This document shows, in pieces, positions 40,400 to 47,878 of a stretch of 64,000 nt of DNA. The stretch's first letter is position 1. Each line of letters begins with the position of its first letter. The stretch spans positions 310,001-374,000 of the forward strand of contig NZ_PVZC01000007.1 in NCBI RefSeq assembly GCF_003002095.1, in the 5' to 3' direction. The position numbers and the translations under genes are program-made. A model generated the notes under the pieces. That model saw only the letters and a list, made by a program, of their open reading frames with translations. It searched no databases and had not been told where the DNA came from. The DNA is from Allonocardiopsis opalescens. Lineage in GTDB: Bacteria > Actinomycetota > Actinomycetes > Streptosporangiales > Streptosporangiaceae.

Positions 40400-41635
40400 C
40401 TAGATGCGCGCGCCGACGGCGGCACCGCTGGCCGGGTGCAGGAAGTTCGACGAGGGGATCGCGCCCGAGGACGTGCGCGGCCCAGTGATCACTGAGCTGT
40501 TCGTACTGGCCAGCGGCCAGCTGCCGCCGATGTCCCAGGAGTTGCCCGAACTGCTGGAGGAGCCGAGCGAGACGGCCCGGGCGTTGGCCACCGACAGGTT
40601 GCCCGCCACCACCGCGTCGGCGTCGGCGACGTCGAAGCCGGTGCCGCCGTTGCGCCAGGCGGTGTTGCGTTCGAATCTGAGCGCGCCGGGGTTGGAGTTG
40701 TCGATGAAGCCGCCGACGGCGTTGTCGAAGGCGATCGAGTTGCGCACGACGTGCGCGGCGGGCAGGTCCTCGTCGCCGCCGCCCATCTTCCAGCCGTTGC
40801 CGTCGCCGGTGTAGTCGGGCAGGTTCCACCGGTTGAAGCCGTTGCCCCAGGCGACGGAGTCGGTGACGGTGATCGGCGACAGGAACTCCCAGGCGTCGAA
40901 GCCGTCGTCGGAGTTGTTCCACAGCCGCACGCCGCGCACCACGTTGCCGGAGCCGGAGCCCTCCTTGATGGCCAGGCCGTCGGCGCTCTCGCCGTTGTTG
41001 CGCGGGTCGCGGTTGCCGTGGCTGTCCAGGTTGCTGACCAGGTTGTTGCTGGACGCCGCCTGGATGTGCAGGCCCGACTCGTAGTTGTCGCGGGTGGTGA
41101 GGCGGTCGAAGACGTTGTTGCTGCAGTCGCGGCAGAAGATCCCGTACGGGCCGCGGATGATGTCGATGTCGACGATCCGCCAGTAGTCGGCCTCGATGTG
41201 CAGCACGCCCCGCTCCATGTTGGGGATGCTGCCGTCCACGGGCGCGGGCGTGTGCGGCATGTTCTCGCCGTCCAGCACCACGTTCTCGCCCCGGTAGGCG
41301 GTGATGGTGTACGGCGCCGAGGCGGTGCCGTCCTTCAGGATGCGGATGTTGGTGCTCGGGGCGTAGGTGCCCGCGCGCAGCTGGATCGTGGTGCCGGGGG
41401 TCGCCAGCTCGACCGCCCGCTGCAGGGTGCGCAGCGGCTGGGAGAGGGTGCCGGGCGCGGAATCGTTCCCGTTCGGCGCCACGAACAGCTCTCCGGCGGC
41501 GGCCGGCGACCAGGCCGGGGCGGCGGCGGCCGCTCCGGCACCCGCGGCCGCCACGGCGGCGGCGAGCGCGACCGCCGCGAGGCCGCGCCACAGCGCGCGG
41601 ACCGTCCGGCCTCGGTTCCCTGGGTGAGAACGCAT
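40400..41635 (-). CDS. Secreted beta-helix pectate lyase-like protein (PL9-like)
   Basis: A 411-residue exported protein. Signal peptide about residues 1-39 (LAAVALAAAVAAAGAGAAAA). The N-terminal FVAPNGNDSAPGTLSQPLRT opening and PGTTIQLRAGTYAP are typical of secreted pectinolytic beta-helix proteins. Later coils include SADGLAIKEGSGSGNVVRG, DDGFDAWEFLSPITVTDSVA and DGNGWKMGGGDEDLP. The last block contains a Lys in Asn-Gly-Trp-Lys-Met-Gly-Gly, where PL9 exopectate lyases have their catalytic Lys. Family call is by memory of that motif. The GGAAAGCGCTTTCC operator overlaps its promoter, shared with the 18.7-kb beta-helix gene. Confidence 0.82.
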   Translation of the reverse strand: MRSHPGNRGRTVRALWRGLAAVALAAAVAAAGAGAAAAAPAWSPAAAGELFVAPNGNDSAPGTLSQPLRTLQRAVELATPGTTIQLRAGTYAPSTNIRILKDGTASAPYTITAYRGENVVLDGENMPHTPAPVDGSIPNMERGVLHIEADYWRIVDIDIIRGPYGIFCRDCSNNVFDRLTTRDNYESGLHIQAASSNNLVSNLDSHGNRDPRNNGESADGLAIKEGSGSGNVVRGVRLWNNSDDGFDAWEFLSPITVTDSVAWGNGFNRWNLPDYTGDGNGWKMGGGDEDLPAAHVVRNSIAFDNAVGGFIDNSNPGALRFERNTAWRNGGTGFDVADADAVVAGNLSVANARAVSLGSSSSSGNSWDIGGSWPLASTNSSVITGPRTSSGAIPSSNFLHPASGAAVGARI

Positions 41636-41699
41636 GGTGTTCGTACCTTTCGTCGGCCGACATGGAGCGCCTGGGTCCGGTGCGCCGGCCAGCGCCGGG

Positions 41700-41746
41700 G
41701 GAAAGCGCTTTCCGGTGACGCTACGATTTCGCGCCATCACCGTCAA
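41700..41746 (-). promoter_or_regulatory. PL9-like gene promoter with GGAAAGCGCTTTCC operator
   Basis: TTGACG (41746-41741), 17 bp and TAGCGT (41723-41718) form a strong minus-strand promoter. GGAAAGCGCTTTCC (41700-41713) is a perfect 14-bp palindrome at the expected +1. Confidence 0.8.
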
Positions 41747-41803
41747 GGGGTCCGAAAGGCGCCGCCTCGGCGCCGCGAGCGCGCCGGGCGCCCGCGCGGG
41801 GGC

Positions 41804-42406
41804 CTAGATCCAGCCCTCTTCCCAGGCCCGGTGCGCCGCGGCGTGCCGGGAGCCCACCTCCAGTTTGGCCATGGCCGCCGACAGGTAGTTGCGGACCGTG
41901 CCGGGCGCCAGGTGCACCTGGGCGGCGATCTCGTTCACCGAGGCGCCGGTGCGCGCCGCCCGCAGCACCTCCAGCTCCCGGTCGGTGAGCGGGCACGCGT
42001 CCTCGGTCAGCGCCGACGCGGCGATGTCGGGGTCGACGTACCTGCGGCCGGCGGCGACATCGCGGATGATCTCCGCCAGGCGGGCGGCGGGGGTCGTCTT
42101 GGGCACGAAGCCGCTGACGCCGGCCGCCAGCGCGCGGCGCAGCACGCCCGGTCTGGCGTGCCGGGTGACCAGGATGATCCTGGCGGGCAGCTCGGCCCTG
42201 ATCTCCTCGGCGGCGCGCAGGCCGTCGGCGGGCGGCATCTCCAGGTCGAGCACGGCGATGTCGGGTCGGTGCTCGCGCGCCAGCAGCACCGCCTCGGTCG
42301 AGGTGGCCGCCTCGGCCAGCACGGCGAGGTCGTCCTCCAGCCGCAGCAGCGCCGCCAGGGCGCTGCGGAGCAGGGCGTCGTCGTCGGCGAGCAGCAGGCG
42401 GATCAT
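41804..42406 (-). CDS. NarL/FixJ-family response regulator
   Basis: A 200-residue response regulator. The receiver domain has the acidic pocket (LLLADDDALLR), phospho-acceptor Asp in IAVLDLEMP, Thr in ILVTRHA and Lys in GFVPKTTP. The C-terminal LuxR-type HTH reads PLTDRELEVLRAARTGASVN and HLAPGTVRNYLSAAMAKL. The ATG overlaps the kinase stop (ATGA). It is partner of the DesK-like kinase, and the ATGACA-N2-TGTCAT dyad in the divergent promoter is a probable target. Confidence 0.92.
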   Translation of the reverse strand: MIRLLLADDDALLRSALAALLRLEDDLAVLAEAATSTEAVLLAREHRPDIAVLDLEMPPADGLRAAEEIRAELPARIILVTRHARPGVLRRALAAGVSGFVPKTTPAARLAEIIRDVAAGRRYVDPDIAASALTEDACPLTDRELEVLRAARTGASVNEIAAQVHLAPGTVRNYLSAAMAKLEVGSRHAAAHRAWEEGWI

Positions 42407-43590
42407 TCCGGTCCCCCGTTCGGGTCGGCCCGGAGCGTGGCGGCGACGGTGAAGCGGTCGCCGTCGTGCTCCCAGGTCAGCTCGCCGCCGGCCGCGTGCA
42501 GGCGCTCCGCCAGGGTGCGCAGCCCGCTGCCCGGCGGGCCGGCGGACCGGCCGGCCGCACCGTCGTTGCTCATCCGCAGGCGCGCGGTGCCGCCGGTGAC
42601 GCGGTAGTCGACCTCGGCGTGCCGGGCGCGGCTGTGCCGGAGGACGTTGGTGGTGCCCTCGCGCACCACCAGCCCGAGCAGGTGCCGGCTCGACTCGGCG
42701 AGGCGGCCGGGGCCGCTGGGATCGAGGTGCGTCCGGGCGTCGATGTCGGCGGCGGCCAGCACCCGGGTGGCGTTGGCGATCTCCTCGTCCAGGGTCGTCC
42801 TGCGGTAGCCCTGCACCACGGCGCGGGTGTCGTGCAGCGCGTCGGCGGCCAGCCGCCGCACCTCCTCCATCTCCGCGGCGGCGCGCGCCGGGTCGGCCGC
42901 GGCGAGCCTGGCCGCCAGCTCGCTCTTGAGCGCGATGACCTGGAGGTGGTGGCCCTGGATGTCGTGCAGGTCGGCGGCGAAGCGCAGCCGCTCGTCCTTG
43001 ACCGCCAGCTCGGCGGACATCCGCCGCGCCTCGTCCAGGCGCGCGGCGACGTCCCAGGCCCACAGCGGCCCGAGCGTCACCCAGCAGGAGAAGACGAGCA
43101 GTCCGAGCGGGAACAGCGAGGCGTACAGCACCTGCCCGTCGTCGGCGGCCAGACTGGCGGCGCCGCCGGGCACCGGCGCGAGGGCGGCCGCGCAGCCCAG
43201 CAGCACCCGCCGCCGCGCGGGCGGCAGGACGGCGGCGGCGATCGCGACCATGATCGCGGGTGCCACCGCCCACAGGCCGTAATTGCCCAGGGCGAGCGGG
43301 ACCGCGCCGAGCACCGCCGCGCCCGCTCCCCCGGCGGCCAGCCAGCCGAGCGGCGGGCGGCCGGGCGGCTCGCCGGACCGGGCCGGCGCCAGCCGGCGGC
43401 TGAGCAGCACCCCGCTCGCCACCGCGGTGGCCAGCAGCGCGGCCGCCGACGCGGCCCGCGCGGGGACGGGCACGTCGGGGTCGGCGATCCACTCGCCGAC
43501 GAACACGACGAGGCAGGTCACGGCGGTCCCCGGCACGCTCCACCAGGTGTAGCGCCGGAACCGGACGAGTCCCGGCTCTCGCTCTCGCAC
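42403..43590 (-). CDS. DesK-type sensor histidine kinase
   Basis: A 395-residue membrane kinase of the HisKA_3 class. About five transmembrane helices occupy residues 15-175. The phospho-acceptor is in RFAADLHDIQGHHLQVIALK, the ATP-binding N box is VVREGTTNVLRHSRA, and the G box is PPGSGLRTLAERL. The GTG at 43590 (VREREPGLVRFRR) is chosen because codons farther upstream run into the divergent promoter. Signal unknown; related systems sense membrane fluidity or cell-envelope stress. Cotranscribed with the response regulator. Confidence 0.9.
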   Translation of the reverse strand: MREREPGLVRFRRYTWWSVPGTAVTCLVVFVGEWIADPDVPVPARAASAAALLATAVASGVLLSRRLAPARSGEPPGRPPLGWLAAGGAGAAVLGAVPLALGNYGLWAVAPAIMVAIAAAVLPPARRRVLLGCAAALAPVPGGAASLAADDGQVLYASLFPLGLLVFSCWVTLGPLWAWDVAARLDEARRMSAELAVKDERLRFAADLHDIQGHHLQVIALKSELAARLAAADPARAAAEMEEVRRLAADALHDTRAVVQGYRRTTLDEEIANATRVLAAADIDARTHLDPSGPGRLAESSRHLLGLVVREGTTNVLRHSRARHAEVDYRVTGGTARLRMSNDGAAGRSAGPPGSGLRTLAERLHAAGGELTWEHDGDRFTVAATLRADPNGGPE

Positions 43591-43642
43591 GCCGCCATTG
43601 TGGCAGCCGCGCAAAGGCCCCACACCCCGCCGAACTCGGAAA

Positions 43643-43656
43643 ATGACATCTGTCAT
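43643..43656. promoter_or_regulatory. ATGACA-N2-TGTCAT dyad between two-component genes and a membrane-protein gene
   Basis: Six-base perfect arms around TC, 53 bp from the kinase start and 126 bp from the divergent ATG. NarL-type regulators bind short inverted repeats of this sort, so it is the best candidate site for the adjacent response regulator. Confidence 0.6.
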
Positions 43657-43781
43657 GCGGACCGGTGACGGACGCATCCGCGCCGGTGCGGTTTCGGCGC
43701 TACCGGCGGCCGCCGCACTCGGCCATCGTTCGGATCAGGAAACGGCGGGAGAACGTCCGCCCCTTGGCCGAAGGAGCCGTC

Positions 43782-44198
43782 ATGGAAACGCAGCAGCAGG
43801 TCCGGCAGCACTCCACCCGCACTCGAACCTGGCACTTCATCCGCCATTTCGCCGAAATGGTGGCCGCGATGCTGGTCGGAATGGTCGTCCTCGGCTTGGC
43901 AACGGAGGGCGTCCTGGCCCTCACCGGGCTGGACCTGCCCGCGTCGCCCGAGTTCGCATCACTGAAAATGGCCTTCGACATGGCGGTCGGAATGGTCGTG
44001 TGGATGCGCTTCCGGGGCCACGGCTGGGCGAGCACCCTGGAAATGTCGGGTGTGATGTTCCTGCCGCCGGTCGCGCTTTTCCCAGTGCTGTGGCTCGGCC
44101 TCCTCTCCGCCGACACCATGCACCTGGTCGAGCATGTGCTGATGCTGCCGCTGATGCTCGCCGTCATGCTGCGCCGCCGTACCGAGTTCGGCGGATGA
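43782..44198 (+). CDS. Small polytopic membrane protein (family sometimes mislabelled FliP)
   Basis: A 138-residue membrane protein with four hydrophobic segments. Recognisable features are WHFIRHFAEMVAAMLVGMVV, DMAVGMVVWMRFRGHGWAST, EMSGVMFLPPVALFPVLWLG and the ending HVLMLPLMLAVMLRRRTEF. I recall actinomycete relatives called 'flagellar biosynthetic protein FliP', but no flagellar genes are here and the similarity is not to the FliP core. AAGGAG lies 7 bases before the ATG. It is divergent from the two-component pair and probably its regulated target. Confidence 0.8.
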   Translation: METQQQVRQHSTRTRTWHFIRHFAEMVAAMLVGMVVLGLATEGVLALTGLDLPASPEFASLKMAFDMAVGMVVWMRFRGHGWASTLEMSGVMFLPPVALFPVLWLGLLSADTMHLVEHVLMLPLMLAVMLRRRTEFGG

Positions 44199-44277
44199 GC
44201 CCCGCGGTGCGCCGCAGCGGAGAACGGGAATCGGGGGCCCGCCGCCGTGCCGGCCGACCGCGGCGCGGCGAGCGGCC

Positions 44278-44327
44278 GGCGCGGGAGGGTCCGCCGCCCG
44301 AGGACGGCCGGCGGGCCCTCCCGCGCC
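44278..44327. terminator. Long-loop hairpin between convergent genes
   Basis: GGCGCGGGAGGG (44278-44289) pairs exactly with CCCTCCCGCGCC (44316-44327). The 26-nt loop makes it a modest candidate. It lies between genes ending at 44198 and 44333. Confidence 0.5.
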
Positions 44328-44332
44328 GCGGG

Positions 44333-45190
44333 TCAGGCCCGGGCCGCCCGGATCGCCTCGGCCAGCGGGGTGGCCGGGCGGCCGAGCAGGCGGGGCAGGT
44401 CCTCGCTGCCCGTCTCCAGCTCGCCGCGGGCGATGGACGCGTCGATCGAGGCGACGAACTCCGCGGTGCCGGCGTCCATGCCGGTCGCGCGCAGCACGGC
44501 GGCGTAGTCGGCGGCGGACAGGTCGCGGTAGGCGACCTCGGTGCCGGTCACCGCGGTGACGGCGGCGGCCAGCTCGGTGAAGGTGAACGGCGCGCCGCCC
44601 AGTTCGTAGACGGTGGTGCCGCCCTCGTCGCCGGTCAGCGCGGCGGCCGCCGCGGCGGCGTAGTCGGCGCGGGTGGCGCCCGAGACGCGGCCCTGGCCCG
44701 CGGCGCCCACGATCTCCCCGTGCGCCAGGTACCGGTCGACGGCGTCGGTGTAGTTCTCGATGTACCAGCCGTTGCGCAGCACGGTGGCGGGCAGGCCCGA
44801 GGCGGCCAGGGCCCGCTCGGTCGCCTTGTGGTCGGGCGCGAGCGGGTTGGCGGTGGTGTCGGCGCGCAGGACGCTGGTGTAGGCGAGGCGCTCGACGCCG
44901 GCCGCCGCGGCCGCGTCGATCACCGCGCGGTGCTGGGCGAGCCGCCTGCCCGGTTCGTTGCCCGACACCAGCAGCAGGCGCCGCACCCCGGCGAGGGCCG
45001 GCGGGAGGGTGTCCGGCCGCGAGTAGTCGGCCTGGCGGACCTCGACGCCGCGCCGGGCCAGGTCGGCGGCCTTCGCCTCGGTGCGGGCGACCGCGACGAT
45101 ATCGGCGGCGGGCACGCCCCGCTCCAGCAGGCTCTCGACCACGAGACGGCCGAAGGGACCACTGGCTCCGGTGACCGCGTAGGCAGGCAT
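44333..45190 (-). CDS. NAD(P)H-binding quinone reductase-like protein (QorB/YtfG, NmrA-like)
   Basis: A 285-residue atypical SDR. It begins AYAVTGASGPFGRLVVESLL (TGAxGxxG), followed by an Arg-rich NADP-selective segment, and continues with YTSVLRADTTANPLAPDHKA, LRNGWYIENY and VSGATRADYAAAAAAALTG, all typical of QorB/YtfG proteins that reduce quinones with NADPH. It is divergent from an HxlR regulator with a Cys near its HTH, the arrangement known from redox-responsive qor systems. Start ATG with GAGG upstream. Likely a quinone/electrophile detoxification pair. Confidence 0.88.
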   Translation of the reverse strand: MPAYAVTGASGPFGRLVVESLLERGVPAADIVAVARTEAKAADLARRGVEVRQADYSRPDTLPPALAGVRRLLLVSGNEPGRRLAQHRAVIDAAAAAGVERLAYTSVLRADTTANPLAPDHKATERALAASGLPATVLRNGWYIENYTDAVDRYLAHGEIVGAAGQGRVSGATRADYAAAAAAALTGDEGGTTVYELGGAPFTFTELAAAVTAVTGTEVAYRDLSAADYAAVLRATGMDAGTAEFVASIDASIARGELETGSEDLPRLLGRPATPLAEAIRAARA

Positions 45191-45210
45191 GGGCAGACCT
45201 CATCTCTCGC

Positions 45211-45279
45211 TGTGCTTTCTGACGGAAAGCACTAACTAAAGCACAGCGCAGTTTAGTCCCGCAGTGGGTGGGTTAGGCT
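45211..45279. promoter_or_regulatory. HxlR operator half-sites and leaderless promoter
   Basis: TGTGCTTT (45211-45218), AAAGCAC (45226-45232) and AAAGCACA (45238-45245) are three half-sites. GTGCTTTC-N5-GAAAGCAC forms the tightest dyad. TAGGCT (45274-45279) is a -10 match seven bases before the HxlR GTG at 45286, with no Shine-Dalgarno, so that transcript is probably leaderless. Confidence 0.6.
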
Positions 45280-45285
45280 GCGGAT

Positions 45286-45690
45286 GTGACGAACGACCGC
45301 GTCGGGCCCGAGCCGGGCCCCTCCCAGGCGCTGGTCTCCGACGTCTTCGCCCGCGACTGCACCTCGCGCGGCGCCTTTGAGGGCGTCACTTCCAAATGGG
45401 CGTCGCTGGCGCTGCTGGCGCTGGCCGAGGGCGGCTACCGCTTCAACGCGCTGCGCCGCCGGGTGGAGGGGGTGAGCGAGAAGATGCTGTCGCAGACCCT
45501 CCAGCACCTCGAACGCGACGGCATGGTCTCCCGCCGGGTCCTCACCGCGATCCCGCCGCGGGTGGAGTACTCCCTCACCCCGCTGGGCGCCCGCGTCGCC
45601 GAGCACCTGCGCGGCCTCGCCGATCTGCTCCAGGCGTCCACCCGCGAGGTCGAGCGGGCCCGCGACGCCTACCGCCGCGACGAGGGCTAG
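45286..45690 (+). CDS. HxlR-family (QorR/YodB-like) redox regulator
   Basis: A 134-residue winged-helix protein. The family signature is FARDCTSRGAFEGVTSKWAS with a conserved Cys before the first helix, followed by GGYRFNALRRRVEGVSEKML, SQTLQHLERDGMVSRRVL and PPRVEYSLTPLGARV. In YodB and QorR the equivalent Cys senses quinones or oxidants. The divergent gene encodes a QorB-like reductase, which supports that role. Translation starts at GTG 45286, seven bases from a -10 box. Confidence 0.9.
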   Translation: MTNDRVGPEPGPSQALVSDVFARDCTSRGAFEGVTSKWASLALLALAEGGYRFNALRRRVEGVSEKMLSQTLQHLERDGMVSRRVLTAIPPRVEYSLTPLGARVAEHLRGLADLLQASTREVERARDAYRRDEG

Positions 45691-45727
45691 CGGCGGGCCG
45701 GCGGCGCGCTTCGCCGCCGGCCCGCCG
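45691..45727. terminator. Bidirectional stem-loop after HxlR gene
   Basis: Perfect 16-base arms (45691-45706 and 45712-45727) with a 5-nt loop, starting on the base after the HxlR stop and serving the convergent LLM oxidoreductase gene as well. Confidence 0.75.
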
Positions 45728-45744
45728 TGCGCGTCAGGCCCCGG

Positions 45745-46608
45745 TCAGATCTGGGACAGGCGCGGGATGACCTTCTCGCCCAGTTCGGTCGCGTAGCCGA
45801 CCGGGTCGTTCCCCGGCATCACCGCGACATGGTCGATGCCGAGCTTGGCGTAGGACTCCATCTCCCTGAGGAAGTCGTCGGGGGCGGACGGGTCGCACTG
45901 GCTGAGGAGGGTCTTCTTGATCTCGGCCGGGTCGCGTCCCGCGTCCGCGCAGTGCGCGGCCAGCACGTCGAGCTTGTGCGCCACCGCCTCCGTGCCCGCG
46001 GCGAAGAGGTTGCAGGCGTCGGCGTAGCGGGCGACCAGCCGCAGCGTCTTCTTCTCGCCGCCGCCGCCGATCAGGATGGGCGGGCGCGGCGACTGGAGGG
46101 GGCGCGGCGAGCAGACGGTCCGCGCCAGCCGGTAGTGGGTGCCCTCGAAGGGCCCGTCGTCGTCGCTCCACATCTGCAGGCAGATGCGCAGCGTCTCCTC
46201 AAGGCGCTCGAAGCGCTCGGCCACCGGCGGGAAGGGCACGCCCAGCCCGGCGTGCTCCTCCTCGTACCAGGCGGCGCCGATGCCGAGCATCGCCCGGCCG
46301 CCCGACAGCACGTCGAGCGTGGTGACGATCTTGGCCAGCAGGCCGGGGTGCCGGTAGGTGACCCCGGTGACCAGCAGGCCGAGCTGGATGCGGCGGGTCC
46401 TGGCCGCGACGTAGCCCAGCGAGGTGTAGCCCTCCAGCATGGGCTCGGGGGCACCCCCGAGCTGCTCCATCTGGAACCAGTGGTCCATCAGCGTGAACCA
46501 GGCGCAGCCCGCCTCCTCGGCGATCGCGGCCGACTCCCCCAGCACCCGCCCGAGGTCGGCGTCCCCTCCGGGCACCTTGAAGTTCGGGACGTGAATACTG
46601 ATCTGCAC
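45745..46608 (-). CDS. LLM-class (luciferase-like) F420-dependent oxidoreductase
   Basis: A 287-residue TIM-barrel flavin/F420 oxidoreductase. Typical segments are VQISIHVPNFKVPGGD, AIAEEAGCAWFTLMDHWFQM, RRIQLGLLVTGVTYRHPGLL, TLDVLSGGRAMLGIGAAWYE and RPPILIGGGGEKKTLRLVAR. The start is a GTG at 46608 with GGGAGA upstream; this gives the standard length. Such enzymes use F420 (abundant in actinomycetes) or FMN. The substrate is not predictable, and the gene does not appear to be in the B6 operon. Confidence 0.9.
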   Translation of the reverse strand: MQISIHVPNFKVPGGDADLGRVLGESAAIAEEAGCAWFTLMDHWFQMEQLGGAPEPMLEGYTSLGYVAARTRRIQLGLLVTGVTYRHPGLLAKIVTTLDVLSGGRAMLGIGAAWYEEEHAGLGVPFPPVAERFERLEETLRICLQMWSDDDGPFEGTHYRLARTVCSPRPLQSPRPPILIGGGGEKKTLRLVARYADACNLFAAGTEAVAHKLDVLAAHCADAGRDPAEIKKTLLSQCDPSAPDDFLREMESYAKLGIDHVAVMPGNDPVGYATELGEKVIPRLSQI

Positions 46609-46766
46609 GGTCTCTCCCGTTCTGAGGACCTCCTGTCGGGCCCTCCGTGAGCAAGCCTTCACCCGATCGGCCCGGCGCGGAAGGACTCGCCGATCCCCCC
46701 TTGAGCGTGTCGCCGCCCGCCGGACCGGACCGCGGACCGGCCGGGCGCGCCGATCCGGCCGCGCCC

Positions 46767-46780
46767 TAGGCTTCGGCGTG
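46767..46780 (+). promoter_or_regulatory. -10 box and in-frame GTG upstream of aldo/keto reductase
   Basis: TAGGCT (46767-46772) lies five bases before a GTG (46778-46780) that is in frame with the reductase. Transcription would begin at or near this GTG, so a leaderless message with a 21-residue N-terminal extension is possible. Confidence 0.4.
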
Positions 46781-46840
46781 TACCCGACCGGGCGGCGCCC
46801 AGGGCGCGGCCGGGTCCCGACCGAAAGAGACTCTGACTCC

Positions 46841-47848
46841 ATGCGCTACCGACTGCTGGGCGGCTCCGGCCTGCGCGTCTCGGAACTGTTCCTCGGCGCG
46901 ATGACCTTCGGCGACGTGGACGGCTCCCGCCGCATCCTCGACGCCTACGCCGAGGCCGGCGGCAACATGGTCGACACGGCGTCCGCGTACGGGGAGAGCG
47001 AGGCGGTCCTCGGCGAGCTGCTGCAGGGCCGCCGCGACCGCTTCGTGCTGGGCAGCAAGTACACGCTCTCCCGCGACCGCGGCGACGTGAACGCGGCGGG
47101 CAACCACCGCAAGAACCTCACCCTGTCGCTGGAGCGGAGCCTGCGCAGGCTGCGCACCGACTACCTGGACCTGTTCTGGGTGCACCTGTGGGACCGCCAC
47201 ACCCCGCTGGAGGAGACCATGCGCGCGCTGGACGACGCGGTGCGCTCCGGCAAGATCCTCTATGTGGGCATCTCCGACGCCCCTTCGTGGGTGGTGGCCC
47301 GGGCGAACACGCTGGCGGAGTGGCGCGGCTGGTCCCCGTTCGTCGCGGTGCAGGCGCCCTACAGCCTGCTGCAGCGCGATGCCGAGCGCGAGCTGATCCC
47401 GGTGGCCGAAGCCCTCGGGCTGACCTTCGCGGCCTGGGGCCCGCTCGCCGGCGGCGTGCTCTCGGGCAAGTTCTCGCGCGGCGGGGCGGTGCCCGCGGAC
47501 ACCCGGGTCGCCGCCGACTCCCTCGGCGAGCGCGAGCACACCGCCGCCCGCGCGGTGCTGGAAGTCGCCGACGAGCTGGGCGCCACCGCCTCGCAGGTGG
47601 CGATCGCCTGGATCCGGGCCCGGTCGCCCGCCGTGGCGCCGATCATCGGCGCGAGCACGGCCGAGCAGCTGCGCGACAACCTGGGCGCCGCCGAACTGGT
47701 CCTGCCCGGCGAGGCGGTCGAGCGGCTGAACGCGGCGGCCGCCTTCGAGGCGGGCTTCCCCTCGGACTTCATCGCCCAGTGCGAGCCCGACGCCTGGGTC
47801 TTCGGCGAGGCCGCCACCAGGGTCGACGGGCGCGCCGGCCGGTACTGA
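46841..47848 (+). CDS. Aldo/keto reductase
   Basis: A 335-residue NADPH-dependent (beta/alpha)8 reductase. Motifs are MRYRLLGGSGLRVSELFLGA, the catalytic Asp/Tyr in NMVDTASAYGESEAVLGELL, Lys in FVLGSKYTLSRD, His in DLFWVHLWDRHTP, and the cofactor loop GASTAEQLRDNLGAAEL. The ATG at 46841 gives the usual start; a leaderless in-frame GTG at 46778 is an alternative. AKRs of this group reduce aldehydes. Because it is convergent with the vitamin B6-type operon, a pyridoxal-like substrate is worth testing, but nothing in the sequence proves it. Confidence 0.9.
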   Translation: MRYRLLGGSGLRVSELFLGAMTFGDVDGSRRILDAYAEAGGNMVDTASAYGESEAVLGELLQGRRDRFVLGSKYTLSRDRGDVNAAGNHRKNLTLSLERSLRRLRTDYLDLFWVHLWDRHTPLEETMRALDDAVRSGKILYVGISDAPSWVVARANTLAEWRGWSPFVAVQAPYSLLQRDAERELIPVAEALGLTFAAWGPLAGGVLSGKFSRGGAVPADTRVAADSLGEREHTAARAVLEVADELGATASQVAIAWIRARSPAVAPIIGASTAEQLRDNLGAAELVLPGEAVERLNAAAAFEAGFPSDFIAQCEPDAWVFGEAATRVDGRAGRY

Positions 47849-47878
47849 GCCCCGGGGCGCCCCGGCGCGGCGGCTCAG
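47845..47878. terminator. Bidirectional hairpin overlapping both stop codons
   Basis: Outer arms CTGAGCC (47845-47851) and GGCTCAG (47872-47878) enclose the palindrome CCGGGGCGCCCCGG (47852-47865). It includes the stops of the aldo/keto reductase and the IclR gene and would end both convergent transcripts. Confidence 0.55.

Noticed and set aside
43782-44198. FliP flagellar export protein
   Set aside because: It is 138 residues with four helices and no flagellar genes nearby; FliP is larger and has different conserved loops.
17033-46840. CRISPR arrays in repeat-rich GC stretches
   Set aside because: Repeats are hairpins or protein-coding RICIN/AbfB repeats; no regularly spaced identical repeats with unique spacers and no cas genes occur.
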